Shown here one piece after another: positions 6,346-13,194 of a DNA stretch of 13,194 nucleotides. The notes below the pieces were generated by a model. It was not told the origin of the DNA, ran no database searches, and saw only the letters and a program-made list of their open reading frames with translations. Each line of letters opens with the position of its first letter. Position 1 is the first letter of the stretch. A program made the position numbers and the translations under genes. This DNA is from Phycisphaerae bacterium (GTDB lineage Bacteria; Planctomycetota; Phycisphaerae; UBA1845; PWPN01), in the NCBI GenBank assembly GCA_035384605.1, contig DAOOIV010000132.1:1-13194 (forward strand). The letters run 5' to 3'.

Positions 6346-7629
6346 ATGCGCAGTTTCGCCTTCAGAATGAGGATATTGTTGTGGGTCGCGGTCGCGATCT
6401 GGTCGCAGTTGACCGGCTGCGGGCCCCAGACCGTGACGAAGTGGTATAAGGGCAATACCCACACCCACACGTGGTGGAGCGACGGCGACAGCCCGCCCGA
6501 AACGGTGGTCAAGTGGTACAAAGACCACGGCTACCACTTCCTGGTCCTCAGCGATCACAACGTGCTCAGCGAGGGTGAGAGGTGGGTTGCGGCGGACAAG
6601 CGACGAGGCGAAGCCGCGAGGATCTACGAGGAGACGTTCGGAAACGCAAAGGTGGTCAAACGCCAGGGCGCGGACGGCCAGACCGAGTACCTTTGCGCGC
6701 CGCTCGACAAGGTCAAGGCTCAATTCGAGGAACCGGGGCAGTTCCTGCTGATCCAAGGTGAAGAGATCAGCGACAGCGCCGAGGGCAAACCCGTTCATCT
6801 GAACGGGGTCGGCATTACGACGGTCATCCCGCCTCAGCGGGGCAGCGATATCTTCGTGACGCTTCAGAACAACGTCGATGCGGTTCTTGCCCAGGAGGCA
6901 CAGATGTGCCACCCGATGCTGGTTCACGTGAATCATCCCAATTTCGGATGGGCGCTGCGTGCCGACCAGATGGCCAGGCTGGAAGGGTCGGTGATGTTCG
7001 AGGTTGCGAATGGTCATCCTGGGGTCAACAACCTCGGAGACGAGACGTACATGTCGACCGAGCGGATGTGGGACGTGGTGCTGACCAAGCGGCTGGCCGA
7101 GTACGGCCTGCCGATCATGTACGGACTGGGTACCGATGATGCCCACAATTTCGTCGCGACCGGCGGGGCGGGTCCAGGTCGCGCCTGGGTCGTGGTGCGG
7201 TCCTCCGCTTTGACGGCCGATTGCCTCATCGAGGCCATGTATCGGGGCGATTTCTACGCTTCCACCGGTGTCATCCTCAAGGACATCCGCTTTGCCGACG
7301 ACCGGCTGGACATCGAAATCGAACCCCGGCCCGGCGTGGGCTACAAGACTCAGTTCATCGGCACACTGGCCGGCTACGACGACACCGTGGCTTATCTGCC
7401 GAGCGACCCGAAGCGCGGCCCGACATGCAGGTATAGTGACGACATCGGTCGGGTCCTCAGCGAGCAGACCGGCACGATCGCATCGTACAAACTCACCGGG
7501 AAGGAAATCTACGTCCGCGCGAAGGTGATTTCCACGGCCAGACATGACGTTCCGGTGGTCGCGGGCGATTTCCAGGTGGCTTGGTGCCAACCGGTGCAGC
7601 CCGGCTGCCGGAGCGGCGGCGCTCGCTGA
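6346..7629 (+). CDS. PHP-domain lipoprotein, putative metal-dependent phosphoesterase
   Basis: The 427-residue product has a lipoprotein signal (hydrophobic segment about 9-23, lipobox LTGC with Cys25), so it is probably lipid-anchored outside the cytoplasmic membrane. The PHP metal-binding set is complete: HTH (His39, His41), LSDHN (Asp70, His71), GEE (Glu139/Glu140), HPMLVHVNHP (His189, His194, His197) and GTDDAH (Asp265, His267). PHP enzymes usually cleave phosphoesters with two or three metal ions; the substrate here is unknown. Residues about 285-427 form a C-terminal beta-rich extension, usual in exported PHP proteins but without a named function. The start is set by AGGAG at 6331-6335. 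It is divergent from the GH-A gene and convergent with the GH99-like gene, whose stop is only 23 bp away. Confidence 0.85.
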   Translation: MRSFAFRMRILLWVAVAIWSQLTGCGPQTVTKWYKGNTHTHTWWSDGDSPPETVVKWYKDHGYHFLVLSDHNVLSEGERWVAADKRRGEAARIYEETFGNAKVVKRQGADGQTEYLCAPLDKVKAQFEEPGQFLLIQGEEISDSAEGKPVHLNGVGITTVIPPQRGSDIFVTLQNNVDAVLAQEAQMCHPMLVHVNHPNFGWALRADQMARLEGSVMFEVANGHPGVNNLGDETYMSTERMWDVVLTKRLAEYGLPIMYGLGTDDAHNFVATGGAGPGRAWVVVRSSALTADCLIEAMYRGDFYASTGVILKDIRFADDRLDIEIEPRPGVGYKTQFIGTLAGYDDTVAYLPSDPKRGPTCRYSDDIGRVLSEQTGTIASYKLTGKEIYVRAKVISTARHDVPVVAGDFQVAWCQPVQPGCRSGGAR

Positions 7630-7652
7630 GCAACCGTCGGCGCGCTCCTCGA

Positions 7653-9419
7653 TCACTTCATTGCATAGACGTACTGGAATCTCGCATTGGGGGCGGTGTC
7701 GCCGTTGACGGTGAATTCCATGACGTCGTTGTCACACTGCATGTTGTCGGCCCATTTGAAGCCCAGACGCAGCGGCGAATCGTCCCGGGGCCGCAGAATC
7801 CGGCGCGGCACCGCCAGTTCCAGCTCGCTGCCGCTGACACGATAGGGGACTTCGTCAATGGCCGTCCAGACGCCGTTCGTGCCCGCTTTCTCGAGGACGG
7901 ATTTCGTCTGGCCGCGAAGCCTGCGGTTTACCCGGAAATCGTAGCTTTCCCATCCGGTCGCAAGATCATTGTCGGCGTTGATGTAGAGCAGCATCCAGTT
8001 CGGATCGGTACTCGGAGTGATTACCGAAGCGGTTCGAGCGTAGAAGCAGACGACGTGGTCGTCCGCCGCTACCTTCAAAAGCACGAAGTCGTTTCGCCCG
8101 GTCTTGTTGACATAGCGCCCTGCATCATCATAACCCGGGTGGTCCCTGTGCATGGTGTCACCCCGATCATCGCGGAACCCGGGTTGTACGCCCGCCCAAT
8201 CCGAGAAGTCGCCGTCGATCTGAATGGTGGTTGGCCCGGAAGCTGTGGGCGCGGGGCGCACGCCCTTGAACCGCCTGATTCCGCTCACCATCTGGTAGTA
8301 GTAGTTGTCCCAATGCCCACCTTTCATCGGCTCGATGTCCCGGCTGTACTCTTGGGTGAACTGGTCAACAAACATGACCGGCTCACGCACGCCGTTGAAC
8401 TCCGGCAGACGCATCGCAATCCATTCGTTCCAACCGGTGATGAAGATGAACTCCGGGTCCAGCTCCAGCGCCCGCTTCCACTGCTCCGCGAAGTTCAGGC
8501 CGTGCAGCACGGCGTCCGGGCGCTCGTCCTTGATGCCATCGTGCCAACTGCGGCCGTAGGTGTTGGGTTCGCTGAAGGCGCAGAGCCGCTTGCCGCTGGC
8601 GTTTTGGGCGACGCTCACCGAAACCTGTTCCACCTCGTTTGTGTCGTTGTAGTAGGGCGCCTGCGGATGGATCTGGAGCCATTGCCACTGATTGGGGCCG
8701 GTGGGGCCGGAAAAGTAGTCGGGCCCATGCGGTCGGAAGGTAAAAGTCTCCTGCATCTCCGGCGGGGCGCTTTCCTTCCTTGCCAGTATCAGCGGTTTGC
8801 CTTTCCAACGGAACCACAGGTCGGCGTAATCTCCCTTCTTGTACAGGTCGTCATACAAGCGCGACAGTACTCGCCTATCGTCTCCAAACGGCGCAAAAAA
8901 AGCGATCTGCGGCGTCCTGCCGCCGTCCCGGCGGACCTGCATCCAGACTTCGCACAGCTTCCGGTAGACCTTGGGGTATGTCTCTTGGTTGCTCACGTCG
9001 AAAACGGCGACGTCAACAAGCGCGTCGGAGAGCATCTGAGCGTGTTTGCGGAGGATCCAGGCGTCATCGCCGAGGTAGTAGCCGAACAGCGGCTCGCCCC
9101 AGTGGTGAAAGTGGTACTCAGGGCCCCACGGGTTGGTGGTCGGCCGCCCGAGGGCGTCCGGCTGCGAGGCCAGGATGCGCGTGATATCGTACGGCCCCTC
9201 GGTCCGGTGTTGCCCAAGCCATAGAAAGTAGAAGATACCCACGCTCTTGCCGGCACGAGGGCCGCCGACTTGGTCGTGGTTCGGGGCCGCACGTCCAAGG
9301 CCGTCAACGGCTGCCCAAGTATCAGGTTGCGTATCGATGAACTCGGCGGCAGCGTTGCGGTTGACTGACAACGGAAGCAGGACGGATGCACATATCGCCA
9401 TTCCGAGCGCGTCTTTCAT
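7653..9419 (-). CDS. Secreted GH99/WbsX-like protein with CBM9-type domain
   Basis: The 588-residue product has a signal peptide (about 1-25, ending NAAAEF). A barrel domain (about 55-385) resembles the GH71/GH99/WbsX superfamily: VGIFYFLWLG opening strand, AVFDVSNQ, and FITGWNEW at 326-333. In GH99 endo-mannosidases the motif is N-E-W-x-E-G with both Glu residues catalytic; here it is N-E-W-I-A-M, so Glu332 is kept but position 335 is Ala. The enzyme may use another acid, belong to a different family, or bind without cleaving. Residues about 397-580 match CBM9-type / DOMON-like domains (IDGDFSDWAGV near the start, LLYINADNDLATGW). ATG 9419 is preferred over ATG 9440 because GGAGG at 9428-9432 is 8 nt upstream and the signal peptide then starts correctly. 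It is transcribed alone, divergent from the GT2 gene. Confidence 0.8.
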   Translation of the reverse strand: MKDALGMAICASVLLPLSVNRNAAAEFIDTQPDTWAAVDGLGRAAPNHDQVGGPRAGKSVGIFYFLWLGQHRTEGPYDITRILASQPDALGRPTTNPWGPEYHFHHWGEPLFGYYLGDDAWILRKHAQMLSDALVDVAVFDVSNQETYPKVYRKLCEVWMQVRRDGGRTPQIAFFAPFGDDRRVLSRLYDDLYKKGDYADLWFRWKGKPLILARKESAPPEMQETFTFRPHGPDYFSGPTGPNQWQWLQIHPQAPYYNDTNEVEQVSVSVAQNASGKRLCAFSEPNTYGRSWHDGIKDERPDAVLHGLNFAEQWKRALELDPEFIFITGWNEWIAMRLPEFNGVREPVMFVDQFTQEYSRDIEPMKGGHWDNYYYQMVSGIRRFKGVRPAPTASGPTTIQIDGDFSDWAGVQPGFRDDRGDTMHRDHPGYDDAGRYVNKTGRNDFVLLKVAADDHVVCFYARTASVITPSTDPNWMLLYINADNDLATGWESYDFRVNRRLRGQTKSVLEKAGTNGVWTAIDEVPYRVSGSELELAVPRRILRPRDDSPLRLGFKWADNMQCDNDVMEFTVNGDTAPNARFQYVYAMK

Positions 9420-9427
9420 GCCGAGCA

Positions 9428-9432
9428 CCTCC
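9428..9432 (-). promoter_or_regulatory. Ribosome-binding site deciding the GH99-like start
   Basis: The minus strand reads GGGGAGGTGCTCGGC just before ATG 9419, which puts GGAGG 8 nt from the start. The in-frame ATG at 9440 lies upstream of this site, so it is not the preferred start. Confidence 0.7.
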
Positions 9433-9612
9433 CCAAGCATAACGTTCTGATCCTCGCTTTTTTTCTGCTGTTTCGCGGCCCCGTGGCCGAAGATTCACCC
9501 GACAGGCCCGCCCCACAACCAGTCCGATAACATAGGCAGGGCCCGGAATGCCTGCAACCAACCGCGTTACGACGTGTCTATTGAGAGGAGGCAAGGTCTG
9601 CGCCCGGCTTGG

Positions 9613-9641
9613 TTGCCAGCCGGTGTACGTTGGCGGAGAAT
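9613..9641 (+). promoter_or_regulatory. Candidate promoter for the GT2 operon
   Basis: TTGCCA (9613-9618), a 17-bp spacer, and GAGAAT (9636-9641) give a fair sigma70-like match (5/6 and 4/6). The site lies about 70 bp before the GT2 start, in the 292-bp divergent gap 9420-9711. No other clear signal is seen in that gap apart from a T-run near 9458. Match quality alone is weak evidence in GC-rich DNA. Confidence 0.3.
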
Positions 9642-9711
9642 GGACCTTCCGCGGGCGTTTGCCGTCTTTTTCAGTGATCGAAAGCGAGCCCAAGAGCGAG
9701 GATGAGGTTCG

Positions 9712-10719
9712 GTGGGTTCACGTCTGATCAGTATCGTGGTGCCGGTGTACGACGAGGTCGACTCGCTGGATGGGCTTGTTGCTGAGATCCGCGACGTGGC
9801 CGCCCGGAATGACCTGGAGGTCGAAGTTATTCTGGTGGACGACGGCAGCCGCGATGCGAGCTGGGAGAGGATCGTATCGCTTGCTCGCAACGACAAGCGG
9901 ATCGGCGGCCTGCGGTTTCGTCGCAATTGCGGCAAGGCGGCGGCTCTGATGGCCGGCTTCGCCGTCGCCCGCGGCAACCTGGTGTTCATGATGGACGCCG
10001 ACATGCAGGATCCCCCGGAGGAAATGCCGCGTATGCTCGCCAAGCTGGACGAAGGCTTCGATCTGGTCAGCGGCTGGAAGCGCATCCGCCACGACCCGTG
10101 GCACAAGGTCTACCCGTCTCGGGTGTTCAACAAGATGATTGGATGGTTGACCGGCGTCCGGCTCCACGATCACGTCTGCGGGTTCAAGGTCATGCGGCGC
10201 GAAGTGGCCAAGGATCTTCGGCTTTATGGCGAGTTCCACCGCTTCATTGCCGTGTTCTCGGCGGCCCGCGGTTATCGAGTGACGGAGATTCCGACCCTGC
10301 ACCGGGCAAGGACTCGCGGTGTTGGCAAGTACGGTTTGACGCGTTTCTTCAAGGGTTTTCTCGATCTGCTCACCGTGACAACGCTGACCCGATACCGCTG
10401 GCGACCGCAACACGTTATCGGTGTCACAGGTGTGGTCGTCGTCTTGCTGGGCGCGATGTTGCCGCTCCTTGCCGTGATCGCCGGGCAGATGTCGTCGGAA
10501 CTCGGCCGCTTGAATGAATGGCTGGGCCGGCCGTTTGAAACGATCAGAGGCTTGACGGCGATGCTTGCCTGGCTCCTCCTGGTCCTGACGCCTGGGCTGG
10601 TCTTGATCGCCATCGGACTGGTCGCCGAGCTGGTGGTAGCAGAGCGTCCCTTGGATCGTCTGTACGAGGTGGTTGAGAAAGTGGGCTGGTGCGCCGAGAC
10701 CGAGCCGGCCCAAGGCTGA
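9712..10719 (+). CDS. GT2 polyprenyl-phosphate glycosyltransferase, GtrB/ArnC/DPM1-like
   Basis: Probably moves a sugar from a nucleotide donor to undecaprenyl phosphate at the inner face of the cytoplasmic membrane. The 335-residue product has a GT-A domain (about 5-220): SIVVPVYDE at the N-terminus, VDDGS (42-46), RRNCGKAAALMAGF (acceptor-side region), MDADMQDPPEEMP with the DxD metal site at 95-97, then LHDHVCGFKVMRRE and TRGVGKYG. Two membrane helices follow (about 234-258 and 283-310), as in GtrB and ArnC. The start is GTG 9712, with GAGG at 9698-9701, 10 nt upstream. It is followed after 30 bp by the GT-C-like gene on the same strand, which fits a carrier-loading enzyme next to the enzyme that uses the carrier. 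The sugar cannot be read from sequence. Confidence 0.87.
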   Translation: MGSRLISIVVPVYDEVDSLDGLVAEIRDVAARNDLEVEVILVDDGSRDASWERIVSLARNDKRIGGLRFRRNCGKAAALMAGFAVARGNLVFMMDADMQDPPEEMPRMLAKLDEGFDLVSGWKRIRHDPWHKVYPSRVFNKMIGWLTGVRLHDHVCGFKVMRREVAKDLRLYGEFHRFIAVFSAARGYRVTEIPTLHRARTRGVGKYGLTRFFKGFLDLLTVTTLTRYRWRPQHVIGVTGVVVVLLGAMLPLLAVIAGQMSSELGRLNEWLGRPFETIRGLTAMLAWLLLVLTPGLVLIAIGLVAELVVAERPLDRLYEVVEKVGWCAETEPAQG

Positions 10720-10749
10720 ACAGGAACGTGTCTTAAGGCGAGGGATGGT

Positions 10750-12867
10750 ATGCAGGATCCAACAAGACCGGTCAATCCGTTGCTGAGAGAGACCCCGCCC
10801 GCGGGTGCCAGCGTTGTCGATTCCAGCACCCGCCCCCCGGAGAAACCCCTGTTCACGCCGCCCGTCCCGCTTCCCGGGGTCACGAAGCGCCGCATGCCGA
10901 CCGACGTGACGGTTGTTTTCATGATCTTGGCGGCGATGGTCATTAGCTTTGCGACATTGACGCGAACCAAACTGGAGCACTGCGTTAACGATGGTTCGCG
11001 TTGGAACACCGTCTTTTACCTGGTCGAGTACGGCACCTATGAATATCTGCCGGATTGGGGTGAAATCAAGGGTGTGTCGAAGAGGGGTGTCTCGGATCCC
11101 GATGAACACATCGCAAGACATAACTCCAACAGCACGCCGGAAGACAAGGCCCGGATCAAGGGGTTGATGCGCAAGTTTGGCGACCGCTACTATCGCCACG
11201 TGTGGGACATCCCGCCCTTCTCGACGGTTGACATGATCAGCGTGAAGGACAAGAACGGCCAGGACCACTTCTATTCCAGCAAGCCTCCGCTGCTGTCGAC
11301 CTGCGTGGCCGGGGTGGTGATGGGGCTTGAGAAGATCGTCTCACCGATCATGGCCATGCCTTCGGTCCATGAGTATCTGACGGGGTCGCGGCCGGAGGTC
11401 CGGTCCGGAGCCGCCACGCAGCCGGCCGGCACGCAGCCGTCCCAGACGCCCTCGCCCGGCTCGTTCACATTTCGCGAGCACCCCATGTTCTACATGCGTG
11501 CCGCGGTGCTTCTGGTTCAACTGGTCCCGTTCCTGATCATGATCTGGGTAATTCGTCAGCGGGTGATCGAGCAGACGGATTCTCCTTTCGTGCAGAACTT
11601 CTGCGTGGGTGCGGCGGCCTTGGCGACCTTCCTGACTTCATATGCCGCACCTCTAAACAACCATATTGTTGCCGCTTACTGTGCCATGTTTGCCCTGCAT
11701 GCGATGCTGCGCGTCTGGTATGATGGCCGTCGCGAGTGGTATTGGTTCCTCATCGCCGGGCTGTTCGGCGGGCTGTGCCACGGCCTGGAACTGCCGGCAA
11801 CTCTGCTCACGCTGGCTATTCTTGTCGCTCTGTTCTGGAAAGAGCCGCGGCGGGCGCTGGTCGTCGGCCTGCCGGCCATGCTCATTCCCATCGCCGCGTC
11901 ACTCTACACCACGTACCTGGTCACCGGTTCGGTAACGCCCATCCCGATGAGGTTCGACGAGCCGAACGGTCCCTTTTTCTATGATGGCAGTTACTGGCAC
12001 CCCAACAACTATTACACCCCCCGAGGCGTGAGCATCGATTTTCTCCAGGAGCCGAAGCAGAAATACATGTTCCACCTCCTGGTGGGGCATCACGGCTTTT
12101 TCAGTCTGACGCCGCTGTTCGTTCTGAGCCTGATCGGCATCGGACGGCACATGGCCGGCATACGAGCAAGGCGGGCGGTCCTTGCCTCAGTGGTGTTGGC
12201 GGCGATCTTCCTTGCTGCGGCAATTCTGTGGAAAGCCGATGCCGGAGGTTCCTCGCTATCGTGGCCCAGGCCCGACGCGGCCCGGGTTGCGTCAACGCAC
12301 GCCATGGCGGGGGACGTGTCGGCCGCTTCTGCCGATTCTGCCGACGGCTCTCGGTTCACTCGCTGGTGGGCGGACTTCAAGCTCGGCCTGGCATGCATCA
12401 AGACGGCCGTGAGCCATCCCGTCGCGGCGATTGATCAGGCGGCCGACCTGCTGTGGGGCCGAGGCTTCCTCGCGTTCATCGCGATCCTGCTGGTCGTGAA
12501 CCTGGGAATGTACCTTGGAGAACCCGACCAGAAACACTCGCTTTTGGCCGCCGGAACGTTGTTCCTGTTCCTTGCGGTGCTCTTGTTTTATACATTCCGC
12601 ACGCACAATTATGCGGGTGTTTGCCAGGGGCCGCGCTGGATGTTCTGGATGATCCCGTTGTGGCTATTGATGTTGCCTGCCGGCATCGGGCCGCTGGCGG
12701 AGCGGCGAGTCGGGCGGTGGTTGTGCTATCTGTGCCTGTTCGTGTCGTTGTTGTCCGTGTTCTGGGGATTGCCCAGGCCCGATGAAGACGTCAGAGCCAC
12801 CGACCGCCCGTTTACGTCCTCGTGGCTCCACGATTACATGCGATGGCGAAACTATATTGACTACTGA
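10750..12867 (+). CDS. Polytopic membrane protein, GT-C glycosyltransferase-like
   Basis: The 705-residue product has about 9-11 hydrophobic segments (clear ones near 52-70, 180-200, 248-268, 284-300, 331-360, 368-392, 448-466, 476-494, 572-590, 598-615, 629-646, 657-674). The first outward loop after TM1 contains DGSRWNTVFYLVEYGTYEY (81-99) and then FYSSKPPLLST (174-184), an arrangement seen in lipid-phosphate-sugar-dependent GT-C enzymes such as ArnT and PMT relatives. It is therefore probably a transferase that takes sugar from a polyprenyl phosphate made by the upstream GT2. NYAGVCQGPRWMFWMIPLW (620-638) is a strong late motif. Oddities are a Pro-rich cytoplasmic N-terminus (1-50), an Ala/Pro/Thr-rich insert (210-240) and a polar insert (about 497-565). 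ATG 10750 follows AGGG at 10741-10744. Family assignment is by architecture, not close homology. Confidence 0.72.
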   Translation: MQDPTRPVNPLLRETPPAGASVVDSSTRPPEKPLFTPPVPLPGVTKRRMPTDVTVVFMILAAMVISFATLTRTKLEHCVNDGSRWNTVFYLVEYGTYEYLPDWGEIKGVSKRGVSDPDEHIARHNSNSTPEDKARIKGLMRKFGDRYYRHVWDIPPFSTVDMISVKDKNGQDHFYSSKPPLLSTCVAGVVMGLEKIVSPIMAMPSVHEYLTGSRPEVRSGAATQPAGTQPSQTPSPGSFTFREHPMFYMRAAVLLVQLVPFLIMIWVIRQRVIEQTDSPFVQNFCVGAAALATFLTSYAAPLNNHIVAAYCAMFALHAMLRVWYDGRREWYWFLIAGLFGGLCHGLELPATLLTLAILVALFWKEPRRALVVGLPAMLIPIAASLYTTYLVTGSVTPIPMRFDEPNGPFFYDGSYWHPNNYYTPRGVSIDFLQEPKQKYMFHLLVGHHGFFSLTPLFVLSLIGIGRHMAGIRARRAVLASVVLAAIFLAAAILWKADAGGSSLSWPRPDAARVASTHAMAGDVSAASADSADGSRFTRWWADFKLGLACIKTAVSHPVAAIDQAADLLWGRGFLAFIAILLVVNLGMYLGEPDQKHSLLAAGTLFLFLAVLLFYTFRTHNYAGVCQGPRWMFWMIPLWLLMLPAGIGPLAERRVGRWLCYLCLFVSLLSVFWGLPRPDEDVRATDRPFTSSWLHDYMRWRNYIDY

Positions 12868-12868
12868 C

Positions 12869-13194
12869 GTGAATCAGGAATACGAAGCACTGCGACGGGA
12901 GTCCTTTGGCTGGATCAAGGCGGCGGCACGAATTGCCCTGGAACGGCTCGGGAGGGCTGACGTGACTCGCAAGCACGACAAGTCTCCTGTGACCGACGCC
13001 GATCATGCGGTCCAGGATGCTCTGTTGGCGTCCATCGCCAAGTTGTATCCTCAGGACGCCGTGATAACCGAGGAGATTCAATCTCGGCCGGATGTCCACC
13101 AGCCCGTTTCACGCTCTGGACGTTGCTGGGTCATCGACCCCATCGATGGCACCCGGAATTACGTTCGAGCGATTCCAGTATTCACGGTCTCGGT
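12869..13194 (+). CDS. Inositol monophosphatase family protein, 5' part
   Basis: The first 108 residues are visible; the gene runs off the right end. The family removes phosphate from inositol phosphate, histidinol phosphate, 3'-phosphoadenosine phosphate or sugar bisphosphates using Mg2+. Signatures seen are SPVTDADHAVQ (39-49), the metal-binding ITEE (Glu68/Glu69) and WVIDPIDGTRNYV (Asp90 and Asp93), spaced as in human IMPA1 (Glu70, Asp90, Asp93). NYV and IPVFTVS are common in histidinol-phosphatase and sugar-phosphatase members, so the substrate is undecided. The proposed start is GTG 12869, one base after the stop of the GT-C-like gene, suggesting translational coupling; TTG 12857 is an overlapping alternative and neither has a strong Shine-Dalgarno. 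The place in the operon suggests it may supply or recycle sugar phosphates. Confidence 0.85.
   Translation, partial: MNQEYEALRRESFGWIKAAARIALERLGRADVTRKHDKSPVTDADHAVQDALLASIAKLYPQDAVITEEIQSRPDVHQPVSRSGRCWVIDPIDGTRNYVRAIPVFTVS

Noticed and set aside
7630..7652. Shared terminator between the convergent PHP and GH99-like genes
   Set aside because: The 23-bp gap shows no stable inverted repeat with a T-run on either strand.
6340..7656. 438-codon minus-strand open frame opposite the PHP gene
   Set aside because: All PHP metal-binding motifs and the lipobox read on the plus strand; the minus frame is His/Arg-rich without motifs.
7581..9224. 547-codon plus-strand open frame opposite the GH99-like gene
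   Set aside because: The minus strand encodes a coherent secreted protein with a signal peptide, a GWNEW motif and a CBM9-type domain. The antisense frame has no motif and is a GC-driven shadow.
9718..11268. 516-codon minus-strand open frame opposite GT2 and the GT-C-like gene
   Set aside because: It spans two convincing plus-strand genes and their intergenic gap, is His/Arg/Gln-rich and has no domain.

Overview
The window is GC-rich bacterial DNA, most likely from a member of the Planctomycetota. That is an inference from three things: the run of exported carbohydrate-active proteins, including a GH99/WbsX-like protein with a family-9-type domain; GTG starts with only some strong Shine-Dalgarno sites; and intergenic DNA full of short imperfect repeats built on CATTGGTCATTCGG, a kind I associate from memory with planctomycete genomes. 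No rRNA, tRNA, CRISPR array, transposase or phage gene was seen.

Layout. (1) Bases 1-1075 hold no believable gene. They carry a REP-like hairpin with flanking 17-bp direct repeats, an 18/21-bp degenerate repeat tract, and a 41-bp imperfect tandem repeat. (2) On the minus strand, reading from 6163 down to 1076, lie three exported proteins: a clan GH-A glycosidase with a C-terminal carbohydrate-binding-like domain, a five-TM LtaS/MdoB-like alkaline-phosphatase-superfamily enzyme, and a probable lipoprotein glycerophosphodiester phosphodiesterase. Gaps of 55 and 86 bp make them a likely operon. (3) Divergent from it, at 6346-7629 on the plus strand, is a PHP-domain lipoprotein. (4) Convergent to that, at 9419-7653 on the minus strand, is a secreted GH99/WbsX-like protein fused to a CBM9-type domain. 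(5) From 9712 to the end, on the plus strand, run a polyprenyl-phosphate-type GT2 glycosyltransferase, a large polytopic GT-C-like membrane protein and the start of an inositol-monophosphatase-family gene, closely spaced and probably co-transcribed.

How they may fit together (inference): the plus-strand GT2/GT-C pair looks like a route for putting a lipid-carried sugar onto an extracytoplasmic acceptor. The remaining genes encode exported or membrane-anchored enzymes acting on glycans and phosphodiesters outside the cytoplasmic membrane. The whole window therefore reads as a cell-surface glycan building and remodelling neighbourhood. Nothing in it is a clear new defence or mobile system. The points most worth a second look are the Ser/Thr nucleophile in the 'sulfatase', its pairing with a GDPD, the GH99-like protein with only one of the two expected catalytic Glu residues, and the layered repeats at the left end.
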